A stretch of DNA of 64,000 bases from Micromonospora pallida. Lineage in GTDB: Bacteria; Actinomycetota; Actinomycetes; Mycobacteriales; Micromonosporaceae. This document shows positions 26,385 through 35,998 of this stretch, in pieces (the stretch's first letter is position 1; the number at the start of each line of letters is the position of its first letter). The notes beneath the pieces are model-generated. The model was given only the letters and a program-made list of their open reading frames with translations. It did no database searches and had not been told where the DNA came from. The stretch lies in NCBI RefSeq assembly GCF_900090325.1, contig NZ_FMHW01000002.1, positions 3,348,001-3,412,000 on the forward strand, written 5' to 3'. Position numbers and translations under genes: made by a program.

Positions 26385-29300
26385 ACCCAGGCGTTCGAGC
26401 AATTCTCGACCTGGCCGACTATCGGGACGACCAGGTCCGGGTTCGGCTTGGGATATCCGAGGTCGTGGGTGACCTCGTCGTAGGCCCATCTGGCCGTTCC
26501 GCCGATGTTCCACGTCAGGTCGTCGCCGAGGGTTGTCGCGGTGTTCCAGGAGAAGCGCGCGACCCGCGCGCTGAGCCGGAACCACCCTGGCTCCAACTGG
26601 TTCTCCGGCCGGTTGGCCCACTCGTCCTGGTTCTTCCACCCGGAGATCACGGCGGGGATCACGGCCAGCGGCGGGACCTTCTTGGCGACCCGTGGGGCGG
26701 CCTGTATCGCGACCCAGCGGAGCAGTTCGCCACCGTACTCCAGGGACTTACGGAACAGCGCCTCGCCGAAGCCGTCCTTGATCTCGTCGGACTGGTCCTT
26801 CTTGTCGCAGTTGTTGCCGGAGTTGGAATCCTTGCACTCAAGGCCGGTGGGATCGACGTGGTTGATCGGATCGTTGGCGGCGTAGGCGTAGCGGTTGAGC
26901 CCGACCGTGTCCTCACCGTCGGTGATGGGGTCCGGCGAGACGAACCGGCCAAGTTCCGGATCGTAGTAGCGGGCCTTGAGGTACACCAGGCCGGCCGCGT
27001 CGTGACGCTGCCCGGTGAACCCGCGTGGCTCGTACGACAAAGTGCCGGTCGTCGAGAGAACCTCACCGTAGGGGCCGTACCTCTTGCGGTGCACCTCCAC
27101 CCCGGCGGCGTTGGTCTGAGCCTGCACCGAGCCCTGGTGGTCGGTGTGCACCCAGTACCGGGTCGTGCCGTCCGCCCTGGCCACGAGCGTGTCCGCGACC
27201 GAGATGTACTTGGTGGCCAGGCCCGCGGTGACGTCCACCTCGTAGTCGTCGCCGAGGTAGTGCCGAACGGCCGAGCCCTGCGCCTGGAACAGCCGGGTGC
27301 CGTCGGCGTCGTAGCCGAACGTCGTCGTGCTGCCCGAGCGGGTGACCGAGGCGAGACGGTTGTCGCCGTCCCAGACCAGGGTGCGCCCGGCACCGGAGAC
27401 CATCAGACCGGCCGCGTCGTAGGTGTAGGTGTTCGGGCCGGCCGAGGTCACCGCGTGTGGTCGCGAGCTACCGTAGCCGTAGGTGCCGAGGCGGGAGTTG
27501 GCGGCGATGTTGCCCGTCGCGTCGTAGCTCAGGGTCTGGTGGTTAGCCGGCGTCGAGGCGCTGGTCGCCACGGTCAGCTGGCCCACCTCGTCGTACTCGA
27601 AGGTCCAGCCCTCGTCCGGGAACGGACTGTCGATTTGCTTGATCTTGCCCTTGGCGTCCCTGGTGAAGGTGGAGTCCTGGATGGTCGTCGAGCCCGCGGT
27701 CGTGGTGATCCGGTCCAGCCAGCCGCGCCGCGTGTCGTGCGACCTTGTGGTCACCGTGCCGTTGGCGTTCTCGAGCCGGATCAGCTTGCCCTCGGCGTTG
27801 TAACGGGCCGCGTCGACGTAGCCGGGGATGGCCAGCAACCGGCCGGCACCGTCGTACCGCAACGGGTCCGCCGCGGTGCCCTGGGTGTCGCCGTCGGGGT
27901 AGGTGGTCCACAGCGCGCGGTTGCCGGCGTCGAACCCGTACCGGAAGGTGTAACTCGCGCCGTTGACCGTCCTGACCGTCTTGACCACGCGGCCGAGGGC
28001 GTCGTGGTCGAGCGTCTTGGCGCCGGCGCCGTCGGTGGTCGTGGTGACCTTGCCGATGTTGTGGTAGCCGGCACGAACCTGGTCGTAGGTCCACGTCACG
28101 GTGACCGCCGAGGGCGTGCCGGCCCTGGTGGTCTTGCCGGTCTTGCGCCCGAGGGGGTCGTGGGTGAACGTGGTGCGCTGGCCGCGTGCGTCGGTCTGCG
28201 CCACCAACCGCCCGGCGTCGTCCCATTCGTAGCCGGTGGTACCCGAGTTCGGATCGACCAACCGCGTCCTGCGGCCGAGCGAGTCCAGGTCGTAGGTGAT
28301 GACGCTGCCGCCGGGATCGGTCGACCGGACCAGCTCGTCGCGCAGGTCATGGACGTAGGTCGCGGTCCGGGTCACCCCGCCGACGATCTGCTCGCGAGCG
28401 ACACGCTTGTGGTACGCGTTCATGCGATCGGTCGTCGCGTGGCCGCGCTCGTCGGTCTCGGTCACTGACCACACGCCGTAGCGCTTGGTGCGGGTGGCGC
28501 CACCGGGCAGGGTTTCCCGGACAAGTCGGTCGAGGGCGTCGTAGTCGCTGGTGGTCGGGTAGGTGGTCGGCTGGGGCTGGCCGGAGACCCAGTAGTACGC
28601 GGCGGTCTTGGCGGCGACCTGGCCGCGTGCGTTGAAGCTGGTGTCTACGTAGATGTCGCCGGTGGCGGCATCCGGTCCCCGGTCGGCCTTGCGCCAGGTG
28701 CGCTGCAGGCCGTCGATGTACCGGCGCGTCCACTGCAAGCCGCTCGTCCCGGTCGCGGCTGGACGTTCGATGCGTTCGTGCTGGGTCGCGGGGTTACCGA
28801 CGTCGACCCAGGTGTGCCGCTCGAACCGGCCGCCGGGCTCGGTCTTCTCAGTCAGTCGACAGAACGTGTCATAGGCGAGGGTGGTGGCCTGGCCGTTGAG
28901 GTCGGTGACCCTGGTCGGCCGCCCGCACACGGTGTCCCAACCCGCGGTGACCTGCTGGGACAGCGCGTTCGTCTCCGAGGTCTGATACAGGTGGAAGGTC
29001 GGGTCGTATCCGAGGGTGGTCCGGCCGCCCAACGCGTCGATCTCGGCGGTCAGGTTGCCGCTGTCGTCGTACTCCATGCCCGTCTCGACATAGGAGTCGT
29101 CGGTGGAGAGCCAGCGCGCCGACCTGGTCTCCAGCCCGGCCGAGGGCGCCTGGTTCCACGTGGCGGCGCCGTCGTAGTGGTGGCGGGTCTCGCGGAGCTT
29201 CGTACCCTGGCTGCCGACGCCCTGGACCAGGGTCACGACGGCCGGCTTGTTCACGATGTAGGCATCCGGGTTGGGCATGAACGTGGTGATGGTGGTGCGC

Positions 29301-32035
29301 TCGTCCCCGGCCACGGCGTAGTCGCCGTGCTCGACCTGCTGGGTGAGCTCACCGTAGGCGTTGTACTGGCGGGTGGTGTACGTGCGCTTGCAGTCCTCGC
29401 CGGGGCATGCGTTGCCGGTGCCGTTGTAGGTGTTGACCCAGGTACCGGTCGGCAGGGCCGTGCGCGGCTGCGTGGCACCGTTGGTGGTGTACTCGTGGAG
29501 CGTCACCTCCAGCAGGGCGCCGCCGCCGGCGCGCCGCTCGATGCGTTCCGGGTGGTCCAGCGCGCCGAGGTCCTGCCGGTACCACGTCTCGGTGTAGGGG
29601 CACGCCGACTCGCCCGCGACGCAGGGCTTGCTCTCCCGTTGCTGGCGGAATCCCTGGAACCGGCGCTCCGGCCAGTGGTACGAACCGCCCGAGTAGGTGA
29701 ACTTCGTGACCGCCGAGCCGCCTCTGCCGTCCCCGACGGTCACCGCGGAGGCGGTCGGCACGACCGGTGGGTTGTTGGTGTTCGGCCAGGACGAGGACGG
29801 GGTGTAGTCCACCGCCATGGTGCCGCCCCACTCGTTGGTAAGCGAGGTCAGCACGTCGGGCACCGGACTGTCCACGTCCCAGACGCGCCGCGCGGTGGCC
29901 AGGCCGGGGAAGGGCGGGTACAGCTCCAGCACCTCGAACAACCCGTCACCGTCGACGTCGGCGTCGAGGAACTCGCTGGTGCACGCGCCCTCCTTGTCGC
30001 AGCTGTAGCCGGCCAGCCCGGTGTCGGTCGCGCCGAGGACGAAGCCGGCACCGGTGGACAGCCAGATGCGCCGCTGCCCGCCCGTGCCGAGACAGCACGG
30101 GTAGATCTCGACCAGGTCGGTCCGGTCGTCACCGTTGACGTCGACCGGCACGTGCCTGGCCGCGCCGCTGGCCGGCATCGACGTGTCGGTGGCCACCTGC
30201 GTGAACCCGTACCCGGTGGAGAGCCACGTCTTGCGGGTGTAGCTGGTGAAGGACGGCTGGAGCTCCAGCATGTCGGTTTTGCCGTCGCCGTTGACGTCCA
30301 GCATCACGAAACGACTGCCGGTGCCGTCGGCCTTCGGCGCGCTCCAGGAGATGGTGTCGCTCGTGCCGGCGACGAAGCCCGTCCCGTTGGACATCCACAG
30401 GCGTCGGCCGCCGGCACCGAACAGCCCCGGGTACAACTCGAGCAGGTCCGACCGGCCGTCGCCGTTGACGTCGACCGGGTAGAACTGGCGGTTTACGTCG
30501 AACCCGATCCCCGAGTCGTTGGCGGCCAGGGTAAACGCGCTGCCCTCGGACAACCAGGTGGCGCGGCAGTAGTGCACCGGCCACAGGCCGCAGGCGTACA
30601 GCTCGAGGAGGTCGGTGCGGCCGTCGCCGTTGACGTCCATGGCCAGGAAACGGGAGTCGTCACGGCTGCTGGCGGTCTTGGAGGAGGCGGTGTTCGTCAG
30701 CGCGAACCCGGTGCCGTTGGACAGCCACAGCCGTCGTCCCCACCCGATCCCGCTCGGGTACAGCTCGATGAGGTCGGACTTCCCATCGCCGTTGACATCA
30801 CCGTCCAGGAACCGGCTGTCGGCGTGGTAGGGCAGGTCGGTGTGGACCGAGGTCCGGGAGAATGCGGAGCCGTCCGAGATCCAGGTGCGCCGCTCGTAGG
30901 TGAGCCAGTTCGGCATCAGCTCAAGCAGATCCGTGCGCCCGTCGCCGTTGATGTCCATGGTCAGGTGCCTGGCATCGGTGTGGTTGCCCATCTCGGTGTC
31001 CTGGTTTCCGGCGACGAACGACGGCGTCCCGGTCTGGTACGCGATCCTCGTCGCCGGCAGCGCGGTGCCGCTGGCGACGGATCCCGAACCGTCCACCACG
31101 GCGTCCCTGCCGAACTGCTGCACGCCGGCCAGCAGTGACCGGCCGGTCGCGGCGCTGGTGGTGTACGTCAGCTTGTAGGCCCGCAATCGGCTGCCGCCCA
31201 CCGTCAAGTCGATGGTCTTCAGGCGCCCGTGGACGGTGGTGAACGCGCCGTTGCCGATAGCGTTCCGCTCCCTGTCCGGTCGGGTCTCGTAGTGGAACCT
31301 GACGGTAGTGCCGTTGTAGGCCACCGAGTCCAGGGCCTCCCAGCAGCATTCGAACAGGTCACTGCGCCAGGTGTAGGTGACGGTGTTGCCCAAGGTGTCG
31401 ACGACCTGGCTCAGGCCCCAACGGACGACCAGGCCGGTTCCCGCCTGCAGGACGGGGGCGTAGACCCGCCTCGTGCCGTCCTTGGCCACCACGGTCCACC
31501 GGCTGTCCGCCCCGGTGCCGGTCAGCGTGACCTTGAGGTAGCTCTCGTTCCTGGTGGTGTGCGTGCCACCGGCCAGGCAACCGGGGCTACCTGTGCCCGC
31601 CGGGCACGCGATGATCTCCTCGCCGTCGACCACGTGCAGATCCGAGGTGTCGTACCGGGGAGCTCCGCGGCCCGGCGCCACCCGCTCGATGACGTTCACG
31701 CCCGCCAGGTCCCAGCCCACGCCGGCCCAGCCGTTGCCGGCCGAAGACTTGTACCGCAGCGCGAGCTGCGGTGTGATCGTCCGGAACTCCGGGACCTCGA
31801 TGCGGATCACGTCGGTGAAGGCGCCGCCACCCTCAACCTGCCAGGACCGCTCCGGGACCTCCGGCTCACGGGTCTTGGTGAGCTCGGCGAGTGGCGTTCG
31901 CTTCTCGGCCGACTCGCCCTTGTCGTCCGAAGGCGCCGACGGCGGCGGCAACGCCACGGCGGTGCCCGGAAGCCCGACCACGAAGGCCACCAGCAACAAC
32001 CCGGTGCGGAGTACGTGGCTGATCCGAATCGACAC
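26378..32035 (-). CDS. Secreted Rhs-family polymorphic toxin with SpvB-like N-terminus
   Basis: This is a 1885-residue exported protein. GTG at 32035 has GGAG 5 nt upstream and gives a signal peptide (RTGLLLVAFVVGLPGTAVA). The SpvB-type domain follows (LRYKSSAGNGWAGVGWDLAG). Next come at least seven FG-GAP/VCBS calcium-type repeats of the form DxNGDGxxDLLEL, then many YD/RHS repeats, and the Rhs core end motif ARYYDPELGRFVSPDPI with NDPINHVDPTGL near residue 1728. The ~157-residue C-terminal tip differs from the rest and is the probable toxin: it holds a Cys/Asn/Asp-rich stretch, a hydrophobic segment (VPPLAVIPAVISGW) and a Trp-rich helix region. I cannot assign its activity. Such proteins mediate contact-dependent or secreted competition. 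Confidence 0.93.
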   Translation of the reverse strand: MSIRISHVLRTGLLLVAFVVGLPGTAVALPPPSAPSDDKGESAEKRTPLAELTKTREPEVPERSWQVEGGGAFTDVIRIEVPEFRTITPQLALRYKSSAGNGWAGVGWDLAGVNVIERVAPGRGAPRYDTSDLHVVDGEEIIACPAGTGSPGCLAGGTHTTRNESYLKVTLTGTGADSRWTVVAKDGTRRVYAPVLQAGTGLVVRWGLSQVVDTLGNTVTYTWRSDLFECCWEALDSVAYNGTTVRFHYETRPDRERNAIGNGAFTTVHGRLKTIDLTVGGSRLRAYKLTYTTSAATGRSLLAGVQQFGRDAVVDGSGSVASGTALPATRIAYQTGTPSFVAGNQDTEMGNHTDARHLTMDINGDGRTDLLELMPNWLTYERRTWISDGSAFSRTSVHTDLPYHADSRFLDGDVNGDGKSDLIELYPSGIGWGRRLWLSNGTGFALTNTASSKTASSRDDSRFLAMDVNGDGRTDLLELYACGLWPVHYCRATWLSEGSAFTLAANDSGIGFDVNRQFYPVDVNGDGRSDLLELYPGLFGAGGRRLWMSNGTGFVAGTSDTISWSAPKADGTGSRFVMLDVNGDGKTDMLELQPSFTSYTRKTWLSTGYGFTQVATDTSMPASGAARHVPVDVNGDDRTDLVEIYPCCLGTGGQRRIWLSTGAGFVLGATDTGLAGYSCDKEGACTSEFLDADVDGDGLFEVLELYPPFPGLATARRVWDVDSPVPDVLTSLTNEWGGTMAVDYTPSSSWPNTNNPPVVPTASAVTVGDGRGGSAVTKFTYSGGSYHWPERRFQGFRQQRESKPCVAGESACPYTETWYRQDLGALDHPERIERRAGGGALLEVTLHEYTTNGATQPRTALPTGTWVNTYNGTGNACPGEDCKRTYTTRQYNAYGELTQQVEHGDYAVAGDERTTITTFMPNPDAYIVNKPAVVTLVQGVGSQGTKLRETRHHYDGAATWNQAPSAGLETRSARWLSTDDSYVETGMEYDDSGNLTAEIDALGGRTTLGYDPTFHLYQTSETNALSQQVTAGWDTVCGRPTRVTDLNGQATTLAYDTFCRLTEKTEPGGRFERHTWVDVGNPATQHERIERPAATGTSGLQWTRRYIDGLQRTWRKADRGPDAATGDIYVDTSFNARGQVAAKTAAYYWVSGQPQPTTYPTTSDYDALDRLVRETLPGGATRTKRYGVWSVTETDERGHATTDRMNAYHKRVAREQIVGGVTRTATYVHDLRDELVRSTDPGGSVITYDLDSLGRRTRLVDPNSGTTGYEWDDAGRLVAQTDARGQRTTFTHDPLGRKTGKTTRAGTPSAVTVTWTYDQVRAGYHNIGKVTTTTDGAGAKTLDHDALGRVVKTVRTVNGASYTFRYGFDAGNRALWTTYPDGDTQGTAADPLRYDGAGRLLAIPGYVDAARYNAEGKLIRLENANGTVTTRSHDTRRGWLDRITTTAGSTTIQDSTFTRDAKGKIKQIDSPFPDEGWTFEYDEVGQLTVATSASTPANHQTLSYDATGNIAANSRLGTYGYGSSRPHAVTSAGPNTYTYDAAGLMVSGAGRTLVWDGDNRLASVTRSGSTTTFGYDADGTRLFQAQGSAVRHYLGDDYEVDVTAGLATKYISVADTLVARADGTTRYWVHTDHQGSVQAQTNAAGVEVHRKRYGPYGEVLSTTGTLSYEPRGFTGQRHDAAGLVYLKARYYDPELGRFVSPDPITDGEDTVGLNRYAYAANDPINHVDPTGLECKDSNSGNNCDKKDQSDEIKDGFGEALFRKSLEYGGELLRWVAIQAAPRVAKKVPPLAVIPAVISGWKNQDEWANRPENQLEPGWFRLSARVARFSWNTATTLGDDLTWNIGGTARWAYDEVTHDLGYPKPNPDLVVPIVGQVENCSNAWVC

Positions 32036-32219
32036 AGACGCTCCAGAAACGCGTAGTCCCGGCCTGACCGCAATCACTGAGCGTGGCGGCTCGGACGCAA
32101 CCCTACGGCTCCTACCCGGCGAAAGTAAAGTTATGTAGTTAGATGCTTCACGCGGCTGCCTGTCGTGCGTCAGAACTCTGGCACAGGGGTTATGTCGGCC
32201 CTGACCAGAAGAGCTGACC

Positions 32220-32321
32220 ATGAGTCGTCCGCCGCAGTTTCCGGTGGAATACAAGCTGCGCATCGCACTCGGCGTGATGCCCGGGGAAATGGTCATTTCG
32301 GAGGCCGCACGCCGTAACAAG
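32220..32321 (+). pseudogene. IS3-family transposase OrfA N-terminal remnant
   Basis: From ATG at 32220 the reading MSRPPQFPVEYKLRIALGV, then GEMVISEAARR, matches the start of IS3-type OrfA (helix-turn-helix DNA-binding subunit). The match ends abruptly after about 34 codons, where unrelated sequence begins. It is a dead fragment marking the left edge of the mosaic accessory region. Confidence 0.65.
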
Positions 32322-32326
32322 GAGCG

Positions 32327-32486
32327 CTACAGTAGCGCCGCAGGAAGACCCGTCGCTTCCGGACCGCCATCCTTGGCGACTGTCACCACCAGTACTTGAC
32401 TCCCGGAAGTAACCCCCGCCGGGACACGGCCCGGCTTCAGCGCGGTCGCGACCACGGCCTGTCCGGTGTCGGGCCAGCTGGCTGGG
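32327..32486 (-). pseudogene. SAF-domain protein fragment
   Basis: On the minus strand the reading DTGQAVVATALKPGRVPAG, then SGSQVLVVTV, resembles the SAF domain of CpaB/flagellar-P-ring-type actinobacterial proteins. Only ~45 residues remain. It is cut on one side by the IS3 remnant and on the other by the RidA direct repeat. Confidence 0.45.
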
Positions 32487-32487
32487 C

Positions 32488-32917
32488 CGCCCGATCCGAC
32501 AGGACATGGTGGGGCAACACCTCCCACCGGACACGCGTCCTCGCCGGGCGGTCCGCAGGTCAGCGCCCGGCGCGGACGGCGGCGACGGCCTCGACCTCGA
32601 CGAGCTGGTCGTCGTACCCGAGCACGGCCACCCCGAGCAGCGTGCTCGGCGGGTCGTGGTCACCGAACGCGTCCCGGACAACCTCCCAGACAGCCACCAG
32701 GTCGGACCGGCAAGACGACGCCACGTAGACAGTGGTCTTGACGACGTCGGTAAGCCGGGCACCCGCCGCCGCAAGCGCGGCCTCCAGGTTGACCATCACC
32801 TGCCGAGCCTGGCCAACCGGATCACCCGGCGCGACGGTCCGCCCCTCCGCGTCCAGCGGACAGGAACCGGCGGTGAAGACAAGCCGGGCCGACGGCTCGA
32901 CCGTGGCCGCGTACGCA
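32488..32917. repeat. 430-bp direct repeat, copy 1 (RidA locus)
   Basis: This block is repeated in the same orientation at 43225-43654. By reading base against base I find one difference: C at 32567 versus T at 43304. The ends are sharp. Copy 2 keeps the complete RidA gene, so copy 1 is the derived one. Confidence 0.9.
32560..32917 (-). pseudogene. RidA-family gene, 5'-truncated copy
   Basis: This encodes the same RidA (YjgF/UK114) sequence as 43297-43710 from YAATVEPSARLVFTAGSCP to the stop, ending VRAGR instead of VRAER. The first ~20 codons are replaced by foreign sequence (an SGNH hydrolase remnant on the other strand). An open frame continues upstream to 33102, but that part has no RidA-like start and is not family sequence. 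It is probably not functional. Confidence 0.75.
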
Positions 32918-33050
32918 CCGGGCACGCCGTCTGCGACGAGGTCGAGTGGATCAACGGCAGGTCCTACCCGGTCGGCGAGTCGTACCACCCGAACCGGAAC
33001 GGACACCTCGGGTACGCGAACATCGTCGAGAACCGCGCTGCGTCTCTGAC
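32918..33050 (+). pseudogene. SGNH/GDSL hydrolase C-terminal fragment
   Basis: The plus-strand reading GHAVCDEVEWINGRSYPVGE, then SYHPNRNGHLGY, is the C-terminal catalytic block of secreted actinomycete SGNH esterases (the catalytic His is in YHPNRNGH). Everything before it is missing, cut off exactly at the end of the 430-bp repeat. Confidence 0.65.
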
Positions 33051-33063
33051 GCGCCTGACGTTC

Positions 33064-33099
33064 CGCGGCCTGCGGCCGGTCACCCGGCCGCAGGCCGCG
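33064..33099. terminator. Perfect 16-bp hairpin terminator
   Basis: CGCGGCCTGCGGCCGG and CCGGCCGCAGGCCGCG form a perfect 16-bp stem with loop TCAC. It lies 9 nt beyond the stop of the leftward secreted protein gene and faces the SGNH remnant, so it can act in both directions. Confidence 0.8.
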
Positions 33100-33108
33100 C
33101 ACGCGGCG

Positions 33109-34611
33109 TCAGGAAATGGTGGGCTCGAGCCCTGGACGGTCGTCGAACAACTGCACCCAGCGCCCGTCGAACCCGCCATTCGCGGAGGTGTACCAGGCGC
33201 CGCGCAGCCACTCGCCGTTCTCGGTCGACCCGGCGGTGTCGACCGTCCCGTCATGGACGAAGAAGTCGTGCTGCCACCAGTACGAGTTGGGCGAGTCGTA
33301 GCGTCCGCTGGCCATCTGCCGGGTCCAACCGTAACTGTCGGTGCCGGTCCCCTCGTACCCCGGGAAGTGGTCGGACGAGCCCTCGATGTCCTCGTCCGCC
33401 TCGGCGGAGTACACGCCGTAGAGCCAGTCCTTGTGGATGATCCCTTCACGGTCGTCGGTCAGGTCCGAAGCCCCGTTGTCGCGGGACTTGCTGTAGAAGC
33501 GCTGACGGCCGGCGTTCACCTCCACCGCGCCGGTCTCGTTGACCACCGGTGACTCCAGCTCGACGTCGTCCACCGCCGACGACAGCCAGTGGGTGGACCA
33601 GGCCGGGTTGCCCGCCCAGTGGGTCGGAATGATGTCCGCGATGTCCTGCAGCTCGTAGGTGAGCCGCTTGGCCTGGTACCAGTCGACGGTGTGCTCGTTG
33701 TCGTGCCCGGCGATCAGCGTCGAGGCGTTGGAGAAGGTCAGCGGTTTCGCGCCCCAGGCGGTCACCGCGGCCGATGACGCCTGCGGGACGAAGATGTAAT
33801 GCACGTTCTTGTTCTCGTCCTTGCCGCTGATCTCCACCTCGGCGTCGTTGGTGACAGGCTGGCTGGCGAGCGAGCTGTAGGTGTCGTTGACGTACCGCAG
33901 CTCGTGCGCGTGCGTGGCCAGGACGCTGCCGGCCTCGTCGGCCTGCCAGACCATCAGGTGTCTGCCCGTCGCGGTGTTCATGAAGTTGAAGCCGGAGTCG
34001 CCGCGCTTGCGGATGATGTGCTCGTGGTGGTGGGTGATGGTCGAGTTGTTCACGTACTCACCCGTCGCCCCCGGAGTGCCGGTGACGTTGCGCACGACGA
34101 TCTCGATCCGCTCCCAATCGTGGATCGCGTCGCCTTCCTTGTCCGCCGCGTTGTACACGTGGTAGAGCAGCACGAGCGACTTGGTGGTGCCGCTCGTGTA
34201 CTCGATCAGCGAGGTGTAGAGGGTCGGGCGGATCCGCCACGCGGCGTACGGGCTGCTGGTCGCCTTCGCCGCCGATGCCGCGACATAGTGCTCGCTCTCC
34301 AGCCAGCGGTAGCGGTTCGTCGCGAAGTTGTGGTCCTGGTCGAAGTTGTAGTTCGTCAGCCAGTCGCGGCCGTCCTGACCGTTGTCCTCGTTGGCCCGCT
34401 TGAAGATCACCGGGGCGTAGTAGTTCAGGTAGGCCTGCCGCTGCGCCGTCGTGAGGAGTGGCACGGTGGCGTAGGCCGGCCGGTTCCCGGTGATCGGCAA
34501 GGTCGCGAGGACGATCGCCGCGAGCAGCAGCGCCCGGGCCATCGTCCGCCACGACGCTCGCGGGGGTCGATCAGGACGGAGACCGGACGGAATCGGTACG
34601 CGGAGCCGCAC
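33109..34611 (-). CDS. Secreted protein of unknown function (500 aa)
   Basis: GTG at 34611 has GAGGAGGAA directly upstream. A signal peptide follows a basic N-region (ARALLLAAIVLATLPITGNRPAYA). The mature part is rich in aromatic and acidic residues: YYAPVIFKRANEDNGQDGRDWL, HVYNAADKEGDAIHDWERIEIVVRN, ITHHHEHIIRK, LMVWQADEAGSVLATHAHELRYVND. The cluster HHHEH and the HDWERIEI segment could bind metal, as in some extracellular hydrolases. I do not recognise the family; the pattern recalls secreted proteins of the Vps62/NPP type, but weakly. The gene has its own terminator and lies inside the segment bounded by the two direct repeats. Confidence 0.75.
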   Translation of the reverse strand: MRLRVPIPSGLRPDRPPRASWRTMARALLLAAIVLATLPITGNRPAYATVPLLTTAQRQAYLNYYAPVIFKRANEDNGQDGRDWLTNYNFDQDHNFATNRYRWLESEHYVAASAAKATSSPYAAWRIRPTLYTSLIEYTSGTTKSLVLLYHVYNAADKEGDAIHDWERIEIVVRNVTGTPGATGEYVNNSTITHHHEHIIRKRGDSGFNFMNTATGRHLMVWQADEAGSVLATHAHELRYVNDTYSSLASQPVTNDAEVEISGKDENKNVHYIFVPQASSAAVTAWGAKPLTFSNASTLIAGHDNEHTVDWYQAKRLTYELQDIADIIPTHWAGNPAWSTHWLSSAVDDVELESPVVNETGAVEVNAGRQRFYSKSRDNGASDLTDDREGIIHKDWLYGVYSAEADEDIEGSSDHFPGYEGTGTDSYGWTRQMASGRYDSPNSYWWQHDFFVHDGTVDTAGSTENGEWLRGAWYTSANGGFDGRWVQLFDDRPGLEPTIS

Positions 34612-34824
34612 GCTTCCTCCTCTGGGGTTTCATGAGAGCGCCCGACAGCGAGCCGGTCATCGGCTCGGGTCGGACGGGTGGCGCCCCACTATCACACGCA
34701 CCTGGGAGAGATCGCCAGAAGCTGATGGATCCTCCGCCCCGCCTCTCCACAGCCTCTGCCAGGGCCCCGGCAAAGTCGTCAGGTGATGCCGAGCAGTGCC
34801 AGCGGGCGGGTGCTGTCGCGGGCG

Positions 34825-34845
34825 CTACAGATCTTGAAAGGTCAG
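34825..34845 (+). repeat. IS630-type terminal inverted repeat, left
   Basis: It begins CTACAGATCTTGAAAGG and pairs with the right repeat, with two mismatches in 21 nt. The TA at 34826-34827 is the probable duplicated target. Confidence 0.8.
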
Positions 34846-35997
34846 GTTGAGCCGGTCTCGAGGGTCAGGCCGGTGTGGGCCAGGAAGCCGTCGAGTAGGT
34901 CGGTCCGGTACTGGATGCGCTTGAGCCGGTTCTTGATGATCGCGAGGAGGTGGTCGACCCCTCGGACGGCGAGGTTGCTGATGCTGCGTTTGAGGTGGGA
35001 CCACACGGCCTCGGTGGGGTTGAGGTCCGGGGCGTAGGCCGGTAGGCGGATCACGGTCAGCCAGTCCCGGGCGGCGATCAACGCCCGCATGGCGACGCTG
35101 ACGTGGGTGTTGAGGTTGTCCCACACGAGGACGATCGGGCCGCCGAGTTGCTGGTGAGCGGCATCCAGCAGGGCGATGTAGTCGGTCTCGGCGAAGCTGC
35201 GTCGCTCACCCTTGCGTCCCCGGTGGGTGAGGGTGCGATAGATCAGCCGGGGACGCCGGCCGGGTTTGTAGCAGGTCAGCCCGGCGATGGAGATCCGCCC
35301 GGAGCCCCTACCCGATACCGGGACCTGCGGGGTGTGGCCGCGTCGGCCCCAGGTACGGGCCTTCGGTGGGCGCAGCGTCTGACCGGCCTCGTCTTCGAAG
35401 ACCAGCCACGCCTGCCGCTGCGCCGCTACCGTTTTCCCGCCGGCCAGACCTCCCGCCGCCACGTCATCACCGCGCCCTCGTCGCGTTCCACCGGCCGGTG
35501 CGACGGCACCTGCACCGACCAGCCGATGCGGTGCAACAGATACGAGGTGCCGCGCAGCGTGTACCGGGTACGGAACATTCGAGCGATCAGATCCGACACC
35601 CGCACCAGGGTCCAGCGTTGGTCCTCCCCGAAGCCGTGCGCCGCCGGCCCTTCGTCCAGGGCGTCGGCCAGACGCCGCAACCGGGACTCGTCGAGGCGAC
35701 ACCGGGACCCGCCAGGCCCTTTCGACGCGAGGGCGTCCTCACCACCGGCCCGCCACCGCTTCCGCCAGCCGTACACCGCGGTCTGCGACACCCGCAACCG
35801 CGCCGCGATCTCCGTAACCGGCACGCCCCGGGCGAACCACTCGGCCGCCTGCCGCCGTACCGCCTCCCGCTTCGCCCGCCCCCGCGCGGACAATCCACCT
35901 CCATCGGGATACCTCATAACGTCGATCTACCCGCAACCACAGCAGTCACACCAGGACGACATCCACTTCGGACGAACCTGGCCCTTCAAGATCTGTA
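34826..35997 (-). mobile_element. IS630-type insertion sequence, complete with TA at both ends
   Basis: Terminal inverted repeats begin CAGATCTTGAA at both ends (21-nt versions at 34825-34845 and 35978-35998 match at 19 of 21). A TA dinucleotide abuts each end, as expected for IS630/Tc1-type target duplication. The element is about 1.17 kb and contains one transposase read in two frames. Intact ends, a full DDE triad and the programmed-frameshift motif suggest that it is active or recently so. Confidence 0.85.
34842..35917 (-). CDS. IS630-family transposase made by probable -1 frameshift
   Basis: OrfA (35917 to 35426) carries a helix-turn-helix domain (GVPVTEIAARLRVSQTAVYGWRKRW). OrfB, in the -1 frame, carries the DDE catalytic core: Asp in WLVFEDEAG, Asp in VLVWDNLNTH and Glu in DLNPTEAVWSHLK. 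At 35438-35432 the mRNA reads G GGA AAA, a canonical X XXY YYZ slippery heptamer, followed within a few codons by the OrfA stop. A -1 slip there joins the two frames into one ~358-residue transposase. OrfB alone has no plausible start near its beginning. This organisation is known in IS630 relatives, so it is read as programmed frameshifting and not decay. Confidence 0.85.
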
Positions 35998-35998
35998 G
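35978..35998 (-). repeat. IS630-type terminal inverted repeat, right
   Basis: Read on the minus strand it begins CTACAGATCTTGAAGGG. The TA at 35996-35997 is the matching target dinucleotide. Confidence 0.8.

Noticed and set aside
26291..31138. Long plus-strand frames (725 and 786 codons) opposite the Rhs gene
   Set aside because: The minus strand has VCBS and RHS repeats with proper motifs. The plus-strand readings are Val/Gly/Arg/Asp-rich repeats produced by the antisense of those repeats.
32918..33102. N-terminal extension of the truncated RidA copy
   Set aside because: The 5' part lies antisense to the SGNH remnant and across the terminator hairpin. It does not resemble RidA and arises from the recombination junction.
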